From contig JAJEKV010000032.1 of NCBI GenBank assembly GCA_021234155.1, positions 11,538,099 to 11,602,098 of the forward strand: a stretch of DNA of 64,000 nt, written 5' to 3'. Position 1 is the stretch's first letter, and each line of letters begins with the position of its first letter. The DNA comes from Isoetes taiwanensis (taxonomy: Eukaryota > Streptophyta > Lycopodiopsida > Isoetales > Isoetaceae). The position numbers and the translations under genes were made by a program. This document shows positions 11,320-21,939 of this stretch, in pieces. The notes below the pieces were generated by a model, which worked only from the letters and a program-made list of their open reading frames with translations, was not told where the DNA came from and searched no databases.

Positions 11320-12101
11320 ATGTTGTGTAGGTATTCAGGATGTTCCACCGTACTAAATATTGATTTGGCAGCAAAAGATAAACTCATTGTCTTGGGTTTA
11401 AATGGTGCGTTGGTAAAAACTTTTGGTGCAAATGAACACATACGCTTGGAATCAGGATTGACAATGACATACACTAGCAGAAAGAAAGTGATATTCAGAC
11501 CAGAAGCAGTGTTCTTCCTGAAGACTTTGTTACGTATGTTGTGTTGGTATATGGTCATCAATGCAACTCTCTAATGTGGAAGATGTGCTGCAAGTACTAT
11601 GTCCAGATTTGAGGGACAGATTTCTATTTGTATGGGGACAGGAAAAATGTGTGAAGACCAGTTTTCCCCACCCTGGCAAACCTAGTTGTCCAGTCATGAT
11701 GAAGCCACTTGGGAAAATATATGAGTCATGCCCAAGATTCAAAGGTAAGACTTTGCTTCTTGATGATTCATTATACAAGCCTTACCTTAGCAGCCCCTGG
11801 AAACTTCTGCTAGTACCTGCATTCAAGATGGATATCTGTGATGAAGTGCTAACAGTACACCCCAAAGATAGAAGGAATATTGCAGGCCAAGACTGAGAAA
11901 AAAATGAAGTTACTGGTGAAGAACACACACAATTGCATGCCCTGGCCTATGACAGATAGAAAGATTATGAAGTTATGCTTGGAAAGACTTTCTGGAAAAC
12001 AATTGCAGTTGTGCACCCTTGTGAATGAGGAATTGAAGAAGGTTTATGGTGATGAAGATTGTTATCCTCCATTACTGTCATTAAGCCTGAGACATTTATG
12101 A
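11320..12101 (+). pseudogene. FCP1-like (NLI-interacting factor type) HAD phosphatase fragment, broken
   Basis: Three frames in shifting phase (11320-11574, 11561-11896, 11880-12101) together resemble the plant FCP1-homology family of HAD phosphatases, which remove phosphate from Ser in proteins such as the RNA polymerase II tail. Visible hallmarks in order are KLIVLGLNGALV (motif I region), RPEAVFFL (the RPF.DFL segment), then FVWGQEKC and TLLLDDSLYKPYL (motif III region with the conserved DD). In motif I the family has Asp-Leu-Asn/Asp-Gly, and the first, nucleophilic Asp is replaced here by Gly, so catalysis should be lost. A one-base shift near 11558 separates the first two blocks, and another near 11885 separates the last. 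Introns cannot explain the first shift because too little sequence is available. I infer a dead copy, though indel errors could contribute. Confidence 0.6.
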
Positions 12102-12656
12102 TTATTGGCCTGATTGTCATTTATTTAGGCCAAGGAATCCTACACTTTTCATGTACCATCTTTATCTTATATTAATTTAAGAATGTTTTTGCTATATTGT
12201 TTACATAGTTCAATGCAGACTTGTCTATAAGTTTTTGCTATATTATTTATATCTAGTTCAATGCTGCTGACTGCAAGGGGTGCTTAAAACTTATCAAGTG
12301 CTTAAAAAAAAATTGCTTGCAAGTGCTAGTCTGGTACGAGTCTTAATGCCAGATACTGTTAATGTCATCAAGTGCTTACTGTCATGCAGTTAAGGTGCAG
12401 TTAAGGTGCAGTGCTTACAGTTATGTTATATAACTGTTTAAAGCTAGTTGTTCATTGCATAAGTGCTCGTGTTAACCAGTGCTTACTCACAAGCACTGCT
12501 GAAACTAATTAAAGTGCTTAGTGTTTGAGCTAGAGCACTGTTACATTCAAGCAGAATTTGAATGGAATGCACAAGAATTCAATGTTTTGTCACCTGCATG
12601 GATAATAAAAGTAAGAACATCAAATGAATTCATTCTCTACATAATGGAAAAAACAA

Positions 12657-12832
12657 AATGTGAGACAAAACAAAGAACAAAGTAGATGACAACAAAGGAA
12701 GTGAGATAATCAAAGAACAAAGTAGATGAGACAAAAAACTTCATATATTTGATAGACAAAAAGAACATTTGATAGAGTAAAAAAATGAAAAACAAAAAAC
12801 AAAGTAGATGAGACAAAAAACTTCATATATAT
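12657..12832. repeat. A-rich repeats of ACAAAGTAGATGAGAC type
   Basis: The phrase ACAAAGTAGATGA recurs three times, twice followed by GACAAAAAACTTCATATAT, within an A-rich stretch. It separates the FCP1-like relic from the minus-strand candidate exon. Confidence 0.8.
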
Positions 12833-12935
12833 ACAAAATATTTTACAAAAAAGGCCATAAGGCCAGTGCTTAAGGGGCTTTCAGGCTTCAGGCTTTCAGG
12901 GGTCAGGGGCAGGTTTCAAAAGAATACAAACTTAC

Positions 12936-13101
12936 CTTCTTCTTCCTCACGGTCCTCAGTGTCCGTTGCTTCTTCTGGAAGAACCGGCTCAAAGAAATAC
13001 GCGAACCTGTATTGCGGAGCGATGTCCGCATCCTCAGGCACCTGCTTAAGTACATACTGGGGTGCTTTATTTCCGCTGCATGCTGAACTAGCAGAGGCCA
13101 T
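12936..13101 (-). CDS. Candidate first exon, 55 codons, ending at a consensus splice donor
   Basis: A minus-strand ATG at 13101 opens a frame starting MASASSACSGNKAPQYVLKQ that becomes acidic (TDTEDREEEE) and runs into GAAGAAG|GTAAGTTTG, a near-perfect plant 5' splice site at 12936/12935. Codons and donor together suggest a real first exon (phase 1). I see no convincing downstream exon at lower coordinates and no family match. It lies inside the GTGCTTA-rich region, so it may be a gene fragment caught in, or belonging to, a mobile element. Confidence 0.35.
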
Positions 13102-13199
13102 GGTGCCGGAAATAGACGGAATGAAGAGGACTGGGGCGTAAGAAGAGGATTTGGGCGTAAGAATCCGGCTTAAGGCGGAAGCGTGAGCTTGTAAGAAGA

Positions 13200-13256
13200 G
13201 CTTAAATCCTATGATTAGGCGCCTAGTGCTTAAATCCTATGCTTAGGCGCGTCAGT
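13200..13256. repeat. 28-29-bp tandem repeat
   Basis: GCTTAAATCCTATGATTAGG at 13200 recurs at 13228 with one change, each copy followed by CGC and a short spacer ending in AGT. TAGGCGCCTA at the junction is a palindrome. Confidence 0.9.
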
Positions 13257-13599
13257 GTACGAAAAACCTCACACGCGCCAGAACAATTAATTCGTAATCA
13301 CTTTTAAATATTTCGTATGACCATTGGAATTGACACATGTCACATCGAGGAAATGCCTTGACACTATATTTTTGCCAAGAATGTTGGGATAGTGATGGTA
13401 CCAAAATAAATAATTGAATATTATTCCAATGTCACAAATGTACATTCTTAAACAACAATTCAATCTTCATTTCGAAGTACGTGTCCATGCACACCACCCT
13501 TGTGCATCCTCACTATTATTAATATATATACAAATGTGTGCTTACGTGCTTAGGTGCTGGAACAACAAATCACTTGCAAAGAATTAAATCAATTTGGTT

Positions 13600-15048
13600 A
13601 AGTGTCAAAGAATTACAATGTTATTGGGAGACTGGCCATAATTTTTTCATGGGTCTCCCCGTGGAAATTTTGTACATGTCTCAGGCCTTCTATTTTGTCC
13701 ATATCAATTTTAGGATATCTTACCACATTGGTCGCAGTAACGGAGGCTTCAGGTTGTTTAGTGAGCAACATGTACTTGAAATTACCCAAGAATTGATAAT
13801 ATCTTGTCCACTTAAGATAACCTCATGCACTCCAAATTTTTACCCCCATCCATCTTTGTATGAATCTTCAAGTGTGCATTTGGGTTCTCAGGCACTTGAG
13901 GATGTAGAAGTCCACACCCTCTCGAATTGTCTACCCAAAGATTCACCGCAAAATTGTCACCTACCTCTATCAAATTATCGATCCATTCATTGGCTTGTTC
14001 AAGAGTCTCATTTTCTTCTCAACTCCCGGTTTTAAGTCGGTTACCTCCCACTTCCAAATCTACTGTATTGATGCAGAGTCCCAACTCGATCCATGCAAAA
14101 CAAGCGTAAACATGCGGGTGCATCTATGAGCAAGCATGTTTGGTCTACTCCTCACGACAGTCCGATACAATGGATCTTCTTTGTGCCTTTAGGTGTTTCA
14201 ATTTCATATTCTTGCATGTTTGCCACAACAGCAGGTTCAATTTCCCAAAAATATCTTTTGATCTCATCTGTTTCATCAACTGGTAGACTGCTGAAATATG
14301 TACACAAAAATTTTACAATATCTTTAGCATGCCTCAGTTGCACACCATTGGGTTTGAGTTGTTCTTTACTTAGCGACCTTTTGATAACAAAGACGCACCA
14401 TCATGTTCACCTTTACCATGAGCAGTGGCAAAGTAGTTCCACACTATTTCCTTGTCATTCATTGTGAAGTACCTGCCTAAGAAAAAAAAAGTTTTGTTGA
14501 CTTGAATTGTGATGAGCAGCCATCACTCCCAAACCAATGCTTCTCATACTCTATTTCCTCGTTCCTTAAGCCATGCAAAGATGCTTTTGTAGGCGTTGTT
14601 CCACAAATAATGAGTCATGCACTTTATCATCGAAATGTAAAAGTGAGTCTCTTTTATGATCTTCCTACCATTGTTGAGTCTATTCCCCGATCCGCTCCAA
14701 TCTTCTCGTTTCTTTTTTTTCTTCTTTGGACCTTCTTCTTTCATGCAGACAGTGAACAGGAATATCAGCACTTTTGTCATGTCTATATGTTATGTGAACA
14801 AGTATAGAAACTTGGTATGTATGCCAGTGCATTGACTAGGGCTCATTCTGGATCTTGATGCTGTAATTTTCTGCAAAGTCAATAACAGATACAATTGTAT
14901 CTTCTGGAAATGATGACAGACACTGTTTAAACTGATTGGCCTGCCAATGTGCTATGTAATTGTGTGGAACAAAATCTGATATTACCTTCTTCACATCCTC
15001 TTGAAACTCTTTGGGACTTCTCTCCTTCTGTACTAATATCACTACCAC
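13600..15048 (-). pseudogene. Broken transposase-like gene with DFAENY / SDGC-QFK / HGKG-DG signature
   Basis: Read on the minus strand from 15048 down, fragments in changing frames carry an ordered signature. First comes a segment ending VIDFAENYSIKIQNE at 14839-14880, then SMHWHTYQVSILVHITYRH, then FGSDGCSSQFKSTK near 14515, then NYFATAHGKGEHDGA near 14400. A Lys/Glu-rich tail follows (AKDIVKFLCTYF near 14325; GDNFAVNLWVDNSRG near 13940). I recall this motif set from widespread uncharacterised eukaryotic proteins with repeats in many genomes. The spaced acidic residues (D in DFAENY, D in SDGC) suggest a DDE-type nuclease or transposase, which is my inference. It is clearly dead: a stop directly follows QNEP, another lies near 14690, and there are several frameshifts. 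Its reading frame at 15048 runs straight into the A/T-rich repeat. Confidence 0.6.
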
Positions 15049-15740
15049 CCCAAAACTGGGTCCACATGTTGTTTTTCAGTGTCTTTTTTTGCAAAAAAAC
15101 AACACCAAAAAACTACGTGTTGTTTTTTGTCCGGATTTGCTAGAAATGACGTGTAGTTTTTAGCAAATTCTTTATACATGTAGTTTTTGTTGCCAAAAGT
15201 CTACGCATAGAGTTTTGTCAAAATTATCTACACGTAGAAATTAACATATATTTCTACAGGTTGTTTTAAAAGTAGCTGTAGTTTTCAAGCGTTGCTTTCT
15301 TCAAAATTAGACATGTGGTTCGTAATAAAACTTAAAAGGTCCACATGTTGTTTTTAACTGTTGTTTTGCCAAAAAGCAACACTAAAAAACCATGTATAGG
15401 ATTTTGTCCGACTTTGCTAAAAACTATGCGTAGTTTTCTGATTTTTCTTTTAATTATGTTGTTTTCAAGTGTTGGTCCTTCAAAAAATGATATGTGATTT
15501 TGAGAAGCAATGTATTTTTTCAAAAATAGGTGTTGTCTTTTAGTATTATTTTACATAAAATGCACATGTGGTTTTATAGAATTTTCAATAAACACATGTC
15601 AAATAAATATTTTTAAGTGTTGTTTTCTTCAATAAACAACATGTTTAAATGACATGGCATTAAAAAAAAACAATATGTTAAAAACTTGAAAATTTTGTAT
15701 TATTACCATAATATCTAAAATTAACTATGGTCTTTAAACA
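15043..15740 (-). mobile_element. A/T-rich tandem-unit repeat element, copy 1
   Basis: From 15043 the sequence starts CCCCAAAACTGGGTCCACAT and continues with T-rich units containing TTGTTTTT, AACTACGTGT and ACACGTAG. The reverse complement of its start (GTGGACCCAG..TTGGGGTGG) matches the right end of the copy at 23.6-24.5 kb, and more weakly the copy near 37.9 kb. The shared terminus plus repetitive interior suggest a non-autonomous mobile element rather than simple satellite. The far end is not sharply defined. Confidence 0.5.
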
Positions 15741-17110
15741 TTGTTTTATTACTTTCACGATTGTTGGAATCTTATTAAAGTTCTTTTTAGCTCTAATATA
15801 ATTGTTATTTTCAGGCCAACGGTGTTTTGTTTACCATTCTTTTTGAATTTTTCTATCACAGCCAAAATCGAGATAAAATACTCCACAAATTTAAGAAAAC
15901 TCTCATTGGCTCTATCATGGAATGGATTTCAACCTTAAAATCAGCATTTACAGGGCCAAACTACACATCCGGTTTGGGAATATACATATGATATACATAA
16001 GTACTGCATTAGATTCTTAAGTTTGGATTCTTCTTAAGGAATGTCTGTAATTATCTCCTGCTGGACCGATCACCACACAACAAATTTGATTCAACTTGTG
16101 AATCAAATAGGGAAAGTCGAAGGCAGAAGAGCCAAGTATAAATAAATCCGATGCATGAATCTGCAAAAAAAAAGGGATTAATAGTGCAGTCTTTGAGGAT
16201 AGAAGAAATCTGGAAGCATGAGACTGCGTAAGAACAATAAGAATGTTTCTCAGAGTTGGGATGATTTTGAATGAATGAAATATTTGACAGATTGAAAAGA
16301 CTGCAGAAATGAATGAATGAAAGTTTAGAAAAATGAAAAAGCTTCATACCTGATCGATTCATGATATCCGTGATAGAAATGCGAGTGGAAGTGACAGGGT
16401 CAGTGGAGCTAGGATTGAAAGAACTACGCGAAAGAACCAGCTGCCGGAGTAGAGGAAGAAAAGGCAGAGATTTGGGAAGAAAAAGGAGGGGGACGTTTTC
16501 TTCGCTGCCATCGCAGAATTTGTAAGGACGAACCCAGGGTCTTTATCTGGGAAAGAAACTGGGTTTGAAGGAAATCCTTGGTGACCGAAAACCAGAGGTT
16601 TTCAAAGATCATTCGGCTACATTCTTGCTGGAAAGGGCGAGTTTTTTACTGAAAACTACAAGAAGGGATTACAACATCAGCCAATTTGCAGGTCTTTAGA
16701 TCAACATGCCAGAATTGGGTCTAAATCCGCATGGCAATGCAAAAAATTGGAGCCAGGGTTTTGATTCTGAAGAAAATGGGCTTGTACTAGGCCGATTGAA
16801 TGATCCGAAGGCCCCCAGGGGCTAAAAGATTTGGCATCAACAAGGAGAAGATGTTGGAAATCGGGCAGTATTCAAGCAAGCCTAGCATGCATTTCACAAG
16901 CCCTTATGAGATCTCCCAACAGCCCAAGTTTAGCAACAGGCTGCAACTCTGATCCCGACCGCTTTGTCTTCTGTGAATCTGAAGAAATCTTCCTTCCCTT
17001 TGCAGTGCGAAAGGTTCCCACTTCTCTTCAGCCGGAAAAATAGAATGTGAATCTGCCCACCGTGGATCTGCTCTGCTACCACCAGTTAATCACAGAAGAG
17101 ACGATGTTTA
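15741..17110. other. No gene recognised
   Basis: Short frames occur on both strands, but none has a recognisable motif or splice-bounded structure. The part around 16340-16640 is less AT-rich on the minus strand and could hold a promoter or noncoding exon. I cannot support either. Confidence 0.4.
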
Positions 17111-17114
17111 TGTA

Positions 17115-17467
17115 GGGTTCACATGCAGCATTTTTTTCAGGGCTGAATCAACCTTGCTGTATCAGGGCTGACTCTTTTGATCAGCAGTCCGTTCACATGG
17201 CATACAGTGCTTTCTGCTGAAATGTTTTCAGCCGGATATAAGAGTTGGTCGATATGCCCAACCAAGTTCAACCTGCGTGAAGCTTCATCCATGTGAATAG
17301 AATCCGGCTGATTAAGCGTTTATTCAAAATTGGATCAGTTGGAGGATTAAATGGAGGTCAGCTCACGCGGGATAGAACACACGGGGCGGAATCAGCCGGA
17401 GTGAATTTGGGCAGCACGGAATCAGCCGCTGAGCTCTGCTGATGCAAAAATTATGCATGTGAACGGG
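17115..17467. mobile_element. Probable MITE, about 350 bp
   Basis: GGTTCACATGCA at 17116-17127 is matched in inverted form by TGCATGTGAAC at 17454-17464, and similarity continues inward as a run of T (left) versus a run of A (right) with CAG/CTG. Inside are repeated CAGCCGG and TCAGGGCTGA words. The size and inverted ends fit a small non-autonomous DNA element. A target duplication is not clear, so the superfamily is open. Confidence 0.5.
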
Positions 17468-18212
17468 CCATTAAACAGTACAAAGAACTCAGGGAAGGTC
17501 GAACTGGAAGAAACTGCGGCCTGGAGCCTCACGAACTTCGCAAAGATTAAACCAAACTGCCCCAAAACTTATTCGCCTCTGGCTTATCCGGATTCACCTC
17601 CGGCGTACTTCATGCACAGCCCTACGGCGTCCAATCAGGGCAAGAACATGGCGCAAAGGAATGATCTGGGCGGGATCATCTGTGACAGATGAATGATCTG
17701 GGCGCCAATGAACTGTCTGTTCCCGCCAAGAAGAACAGAGGCACCATAGATTTCTGCCAAAAAGAGACGGCCAATGAGATACAAGGGCATGGATCGACAT
17801 CCAAGCCCTTGATTTGTCTTTGATCTAACGGCCATCCATGCATTGGATAAACACTTAAAAAAGTTGGCTCTTAATTGGCTCCAATGGCTCCTAGTTTCCA
17901 ATGGTAAATCTCTGGTTCCTTTGTTTGTTTTGTTCTTAGACTAAAACTTCTTACGTAGCAAATCGAACTTTTAAATGCCACTAATTTAACGAATTATGCC
18001 ATTGCCTTTGCAAATCATGCCCTTTGCAACTCAGAAAAGGAAGCAGAGATTAGAAGCGGGAAAGGAGGGAGATAGAAGCGGCATAAAAAAATACAATGCA
18101 GGGATCAAATTTGGGTTGTTAATCTTGGCCATTAACTTAAAGCCAATAGGATCACAAGACTTGGATTACAATCTCAGCTGCTCATCGCGGCCGTTGAATC
18201 TGGCCGTGTTTA
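17468..18212. other. Spacer, no gene recognised
   Basis: Frames on both strands here are short and mutually overlapping. A partial palindrome around GGGCGGGATCATCTG and GATCTGGGCGCC (17668-17706) is the only structure noted. Confidence 0.4.
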
Positions 18213-19642
18213 ATGTTTGAGACTGTGGCATGTTTGAGCCACATGTCATGTTTGAGCCTATGTGACATGTTTGAACCAAGGTGACATATTGTAGCCTAGG
18301 GGCATGTTTGAGCCTAGGCGCACAACATTGGAACCATAGAAAAAACATATGAAATATATTCCATCCCTAAAAAAAATAAATCATTTGAAAGAGCATTCTT
18401 TTTTACCCTAGTGTTTCAGCCACGGGTCATATTTGAGCCAAGGTGGCATGTTTTAGTCTAGGGGCATGTTTGAGCCTAGGGGCACAACATTTCAATCATT
18501 AAAAAAAAACATACAAAATTCATATTTCATCCCAAATAAAAATCATTTGAAAGAGCTTTTTTATGGCCCTAGTGGCATGTTTTAGCCACATGTCATATTT
18601 GAGCGAAGGTGACATGTTCTAGCCTAGGGGCATGTTAAAGTCTAGGTGCACGTTTGGGCCTATGTGGCACGTTTGGACCACATGTCATATTTTGCCTAGA
18701 AGCATGTTTGAGATGCATGTCACATTTGAGCCTATGTGGCATGTTTGAGCCACATGTCATGTTATGGCCAATGTGGCAAATCCTAGTCTAGGGGGATGTT
18801 TGAATCTTGCGGCACAACATTTCAACTATAAAAAAACATAGGAAGTCATATTTCATCCAAAAAAGAAAAAAAAAAATCATTTGAAAGCCCATTTTTATGA
18901 CCCAAGTGGCATGTTTGAGCCTAGGGGCATGTTTGAGCCATGTGTCATGTTTGAGCCTATGTAGCACGTTTGACCCTAGGGGCAATGCTTGAGCCTAGGT
19001 AGCATACTTGAGCCTATGTGGCGTCTTTGAGCCGAGGTGGCATGTTTGAGACTATATGGCATGTTTGAGCCAGTGTAACATATTTGCGCGTGTGGCATGT
19101 TTGAGCCAAGGTGGCATGTTCGAGCCCAAGGACATGCTTGAGCCTAGGCGCACAACATTTCAACCCATAAAAAACCTACAAAATTATATTTCATCCTTTC
19201 AAAAAAATAAATCATTTCAAAGAGCATTTTTATGACCCAAGTGGCATGTGTTGAGCCACATATCATGTTTGAGCCACCTATCATGTGTTGAGCCTAGTGG
19301 CATGTTTGATACTATGTGGCATGTTTGAGCTAAGATGGCATGTTTGGGCCACGTGTCTAGTTTGGGCCATGATGGCATGTTTGAGCCTATGTGGCATGTT
19401 TGAGCCTAAGGCCGCCATGGTGGCATGTTTAAGCATATGTGGCATGTTTAAGCCTATGTGGCATGTTTAAGCCACGTGTCCAGTTTGAGCCAAGGTGACA
19501 TGTTTGAGCCTATATGGCATATTTGAGCCTATGTGGCATGTTTGAGCCAAGGTGGCATGTGTGAGCCTATATGGCATGTTTGAGTCACTTGTCATGTTTA
19601 AGCCAAGGTGGCATCGAGCCTAGAGGCATGTTTTGAGCCTAT
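18213..19642. repeat. 19-bp minisatellite, array 1 (diverged, with four AT-rich modules)
   Basis: Units of the form GTTTGAGCCTATGTGGCAT (19 bases) repeat with heavy divergence. About every 160-340 bases the array is interrupted by an AT-rich module (near 18321, 18482, 18812 and 19149). Each module starts CACAACATTTCAA or close to it, runs through A-stretches and CATATTTCATCC, and ends ATCATTTGAAAGAGC. Those modules make a higher-order repeat. The array is more decayed than those after 22 kb and is likely the oldest part of the satellite. Confidence 0.9.
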
Positions 19643-19666
19643 AGTCGACAAGGTAAAACGAGCAGA

Positions 19667-20109
19667 CAGTATCCTGCAGGCACCACCTAGGCCAATGGAC
19701 TGCGAGCATGTTGGACATGACCTATTTTGGCACTTCTTGGAGAAGGCGTGCTCTTATTCGGCCCACGACATGATTTGGCTCAATTTGGAGCAGGTTCAAA
19801 AAAATCCAAGGTCCGTCCACGAGAACTTATCAAATCGCGAAGCGTCCTGCGATCGACCGTGTAGAAACCCAAGTGTTTTGTCGTTCGGGCAGTACAAAGG
19901 CTCTGGAATGGAGATTCGACTTCGTCATGTCGTCCGGAATGGTGAAATTACCCTAGGGACCAAGTTACACAATCATTTTTGTAACGAAAGAAACAAGAAC
20001 CCTCTACATGGCAGTATTCTGCAACCACCTCTTAGGCCAATTGACTACGAATGTGTTGGAGATGAGCTACTTTGGCGCTTCTTGGAGAAGGGGTGGTCTT
20101 CTGCACACG
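19667..20109 (+). repeat. Two copies of a ~100-bp segment, 345 bp apart
   Basis: The segment 19667-19768 recurs at 20012-20109, sharing CAGTAT.CTGCA, CTAGGCCAAT or TTAGGCCAAT, TTTTGGC.CTTCTTGGAGAAGG and a CACGA end. Divergence is moderate. The sequence between is unique. One plus-strand frame is open through both copies (19608-20129), but the peptide is unrecognised, so I treat it as a noncoding duplication. Confidence 0.85.
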
Positions 20110-20379
20110 AAACTTGGTCCCGAGGGTAATGTCGACTTTTTGAGTCCATTGGAAGAGTCAGTTCACAGTTCCGGAGTGAGAGAATTGCCCGTCCGTGGCA
20201 GGGGCCTTCGAGAGAGGACCTTTGGGACGAACTGCTTCCGGAAGATCAACACCCTCCCTCTACGTCATGACATTGTGCAAGATCCTGGCCGAATCTGACT
20301 AGGATATGGCCTCTAAAACATAAACCTTGTGTGTTGCTAGGTTATTGAAGGTTTTACATTATGGAGGTCGAGTTTTAGT

Positions 20380-20940
20380 TGGTTGCACATGGGACATGGT
20401 CAAGAAGCTACAATTGAAAACACGAAGCAATAGGAACTGACGGAATGGGGTTTGGATTTATCCTCCTCCCAGTGTGGCAATTAGAAATCAAGAGCGCGTT
20501 TTGCAGTAGCAAAATTATTTGGAATCATTCGGGATGCCCAATAGATCCAAACTCTGTTATTTCAGTTGCCATGGCTCCGCATATATGTTTAGAAAAGATG
20601 CACTTAGTTATCCTAAAAAACGACTATGTTTTGGCCTCCGAAAAGTAAACCCTATGTGTACCTAGGTTATTGTAGGGTTTACCTTTCGAAGGCCAAAACG
20701 TGGTCATTTTCTTGGATAACTAGGTGCACCATTTCTAATATGTATGCGGAGCCATGGCAACAAAAATAACAGAGTTTGGATCTATTGGCCATCCCGAATG
20801 ATCCCAAACAATTTTGCTACTGCAAAAGGCGCTCTTGACTTCTAATTGCCACACTGGGATGAGGATAAATCCAAACCCCATTCCATCAATTCCTATTCCT
20901 TCGTGTTTTCAACTGCAGCTTCCTTCGTGTTTGCACATAA
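20380..20940. repeat. Long inverted repeat (hairpin), arms about 280 bp
   Basis: The left arm (about 20380-20660) is repeated in reverse complement from about 20665 to 20940. Matching words include GGGGTTTGGATTTATCCTC against GAGGATAAATCCAAACCCC, and CAATTAGAA.TCAAGAGCGC against its complement. The centre (20645-20682) is itself a palindrome, GTAAACCCT..AGGGTTTAC. Arms differ by scattered substitutions and small gaps. It would fold into a long imperfect hairpin if transcribed, and it fits a foldback element. Confidence 0.9.
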
Positions 20941-21489
20941 TATTAGGCTCTATTTAGACTTGTGTTAGTTGAAATCATGCAAAAAAACCCTTATCAAGCT
21001 CGAGATCCAAAACATTGCTTGCTGGCCTTCTATGACCATTCACTGGCAGAATTTTTTATCCAATTTGGACTCGTTATTTGAGTGTGCAGACCTTGTTTTG
21101 TCTCGGGGAAGTGGCCAAATTTTTGTCCAACTTTGAACCCGATTTTCTCACACATCCCAAATCCAAATTGAGCCAAAAATTTTCCCACATCTCACGACAA
21201 ATTTTCACTGGTTGCTCCTCCAAAAACCATTTGAATAAAATCAGTACAACTCGAGATATTCAGATCTAAGTGCAACTACCTCATTTTGCTTTAGGGATCC
21301 TAATGCAATTGATGCCTTTTGCATAATTTTGGGCAAAGATTGGTTGCCTTAAACAACCTGGAGATTCTAACACACCCTGGAGATTCTAACACAAGCCATA
21401 TGATCAGATTTTTCAGGGTGGATTAGAATCTATGACAATGTCAATAATTCCAACTTTTTTAAGCGCTGTATACAATTAGCTCTTGAATT

Positions 21490-21850
21490 CTAATTGCCAT
21501 AGTGGGAGGAAAATAGATCCAAACTCATGTCCGTCAGTTCCTATTGCTTCGCATCTTCAACTGCAACTTCTCGACTATGTCCCAAGTGAAACCGATCAAA
21601 ACTCAATCTCCGTAACGTAAACCCTACAATAACCTAGCAACATACAGGATTTACGTTTCGGAGGCCAAAACGCGGACTAGGTGCATGATTTTTGAACATG
21701 CATGCAGAGCTATGGCGATAGAAATAGCAGAGTTTGTATCTATCGGCCATCCCGAACGATCCCAACAATCTTGCTACTGCAAAATGCGCTCTTGACTTCT
21801 AATTGCCACACTGGGGGGAGGATAAATCCAAACCCCATTCCGTCTTCTGG
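21490..21850. repeat. Third, partial copy of the hairpin family
   Basis: This stretch repeats both parts of the 20.3-20.9 kb structure. 21524-21660 matches the reverse complement of about 20310-20440 (CAGTTCCTATTGCTTCG, then TAACCTAGCAACA). 21660-21845 matches the right arm (GGCCATCCCGAA.GATCCCAA, CTTCTAATTGCCACACTGGG). Together with 20310-20940 it makes a nested inverted family with three copies of the palindromic core. Confidence 0.85.
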
Positions 21851-21939
21851 GGTCTAGCCTCTCACCGCAGCCGTGCAAAGTCCTGCCCTTGTTTGACTTA
21901 GGGAAGGTGCCAACGCTTCTGTCAGATCCAATCAGAAAT

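Larger units (their letters stand above)
12274..13550. repeat. Cluster of GTGCTTA motifs
   Basis: GTGCTTA recurs at about 12280, 12298, 12372, 12411, 12480, 12515, 12866, 13226, 13531 and 13539, usually as AAGTGCTTA, CAGTGCTTA or TAGTGCTTA. Related forms occur near 9320 (TTTAAGTGCTGA) and 11190 (TTGCTTAAAAC). Short motifs repeated near the ends are typical of subterminal regions of some plant DNA transposons (CACTA, hAT). No terminal inverted repeat or target duplication could be fixed. Confidence 0.4.
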
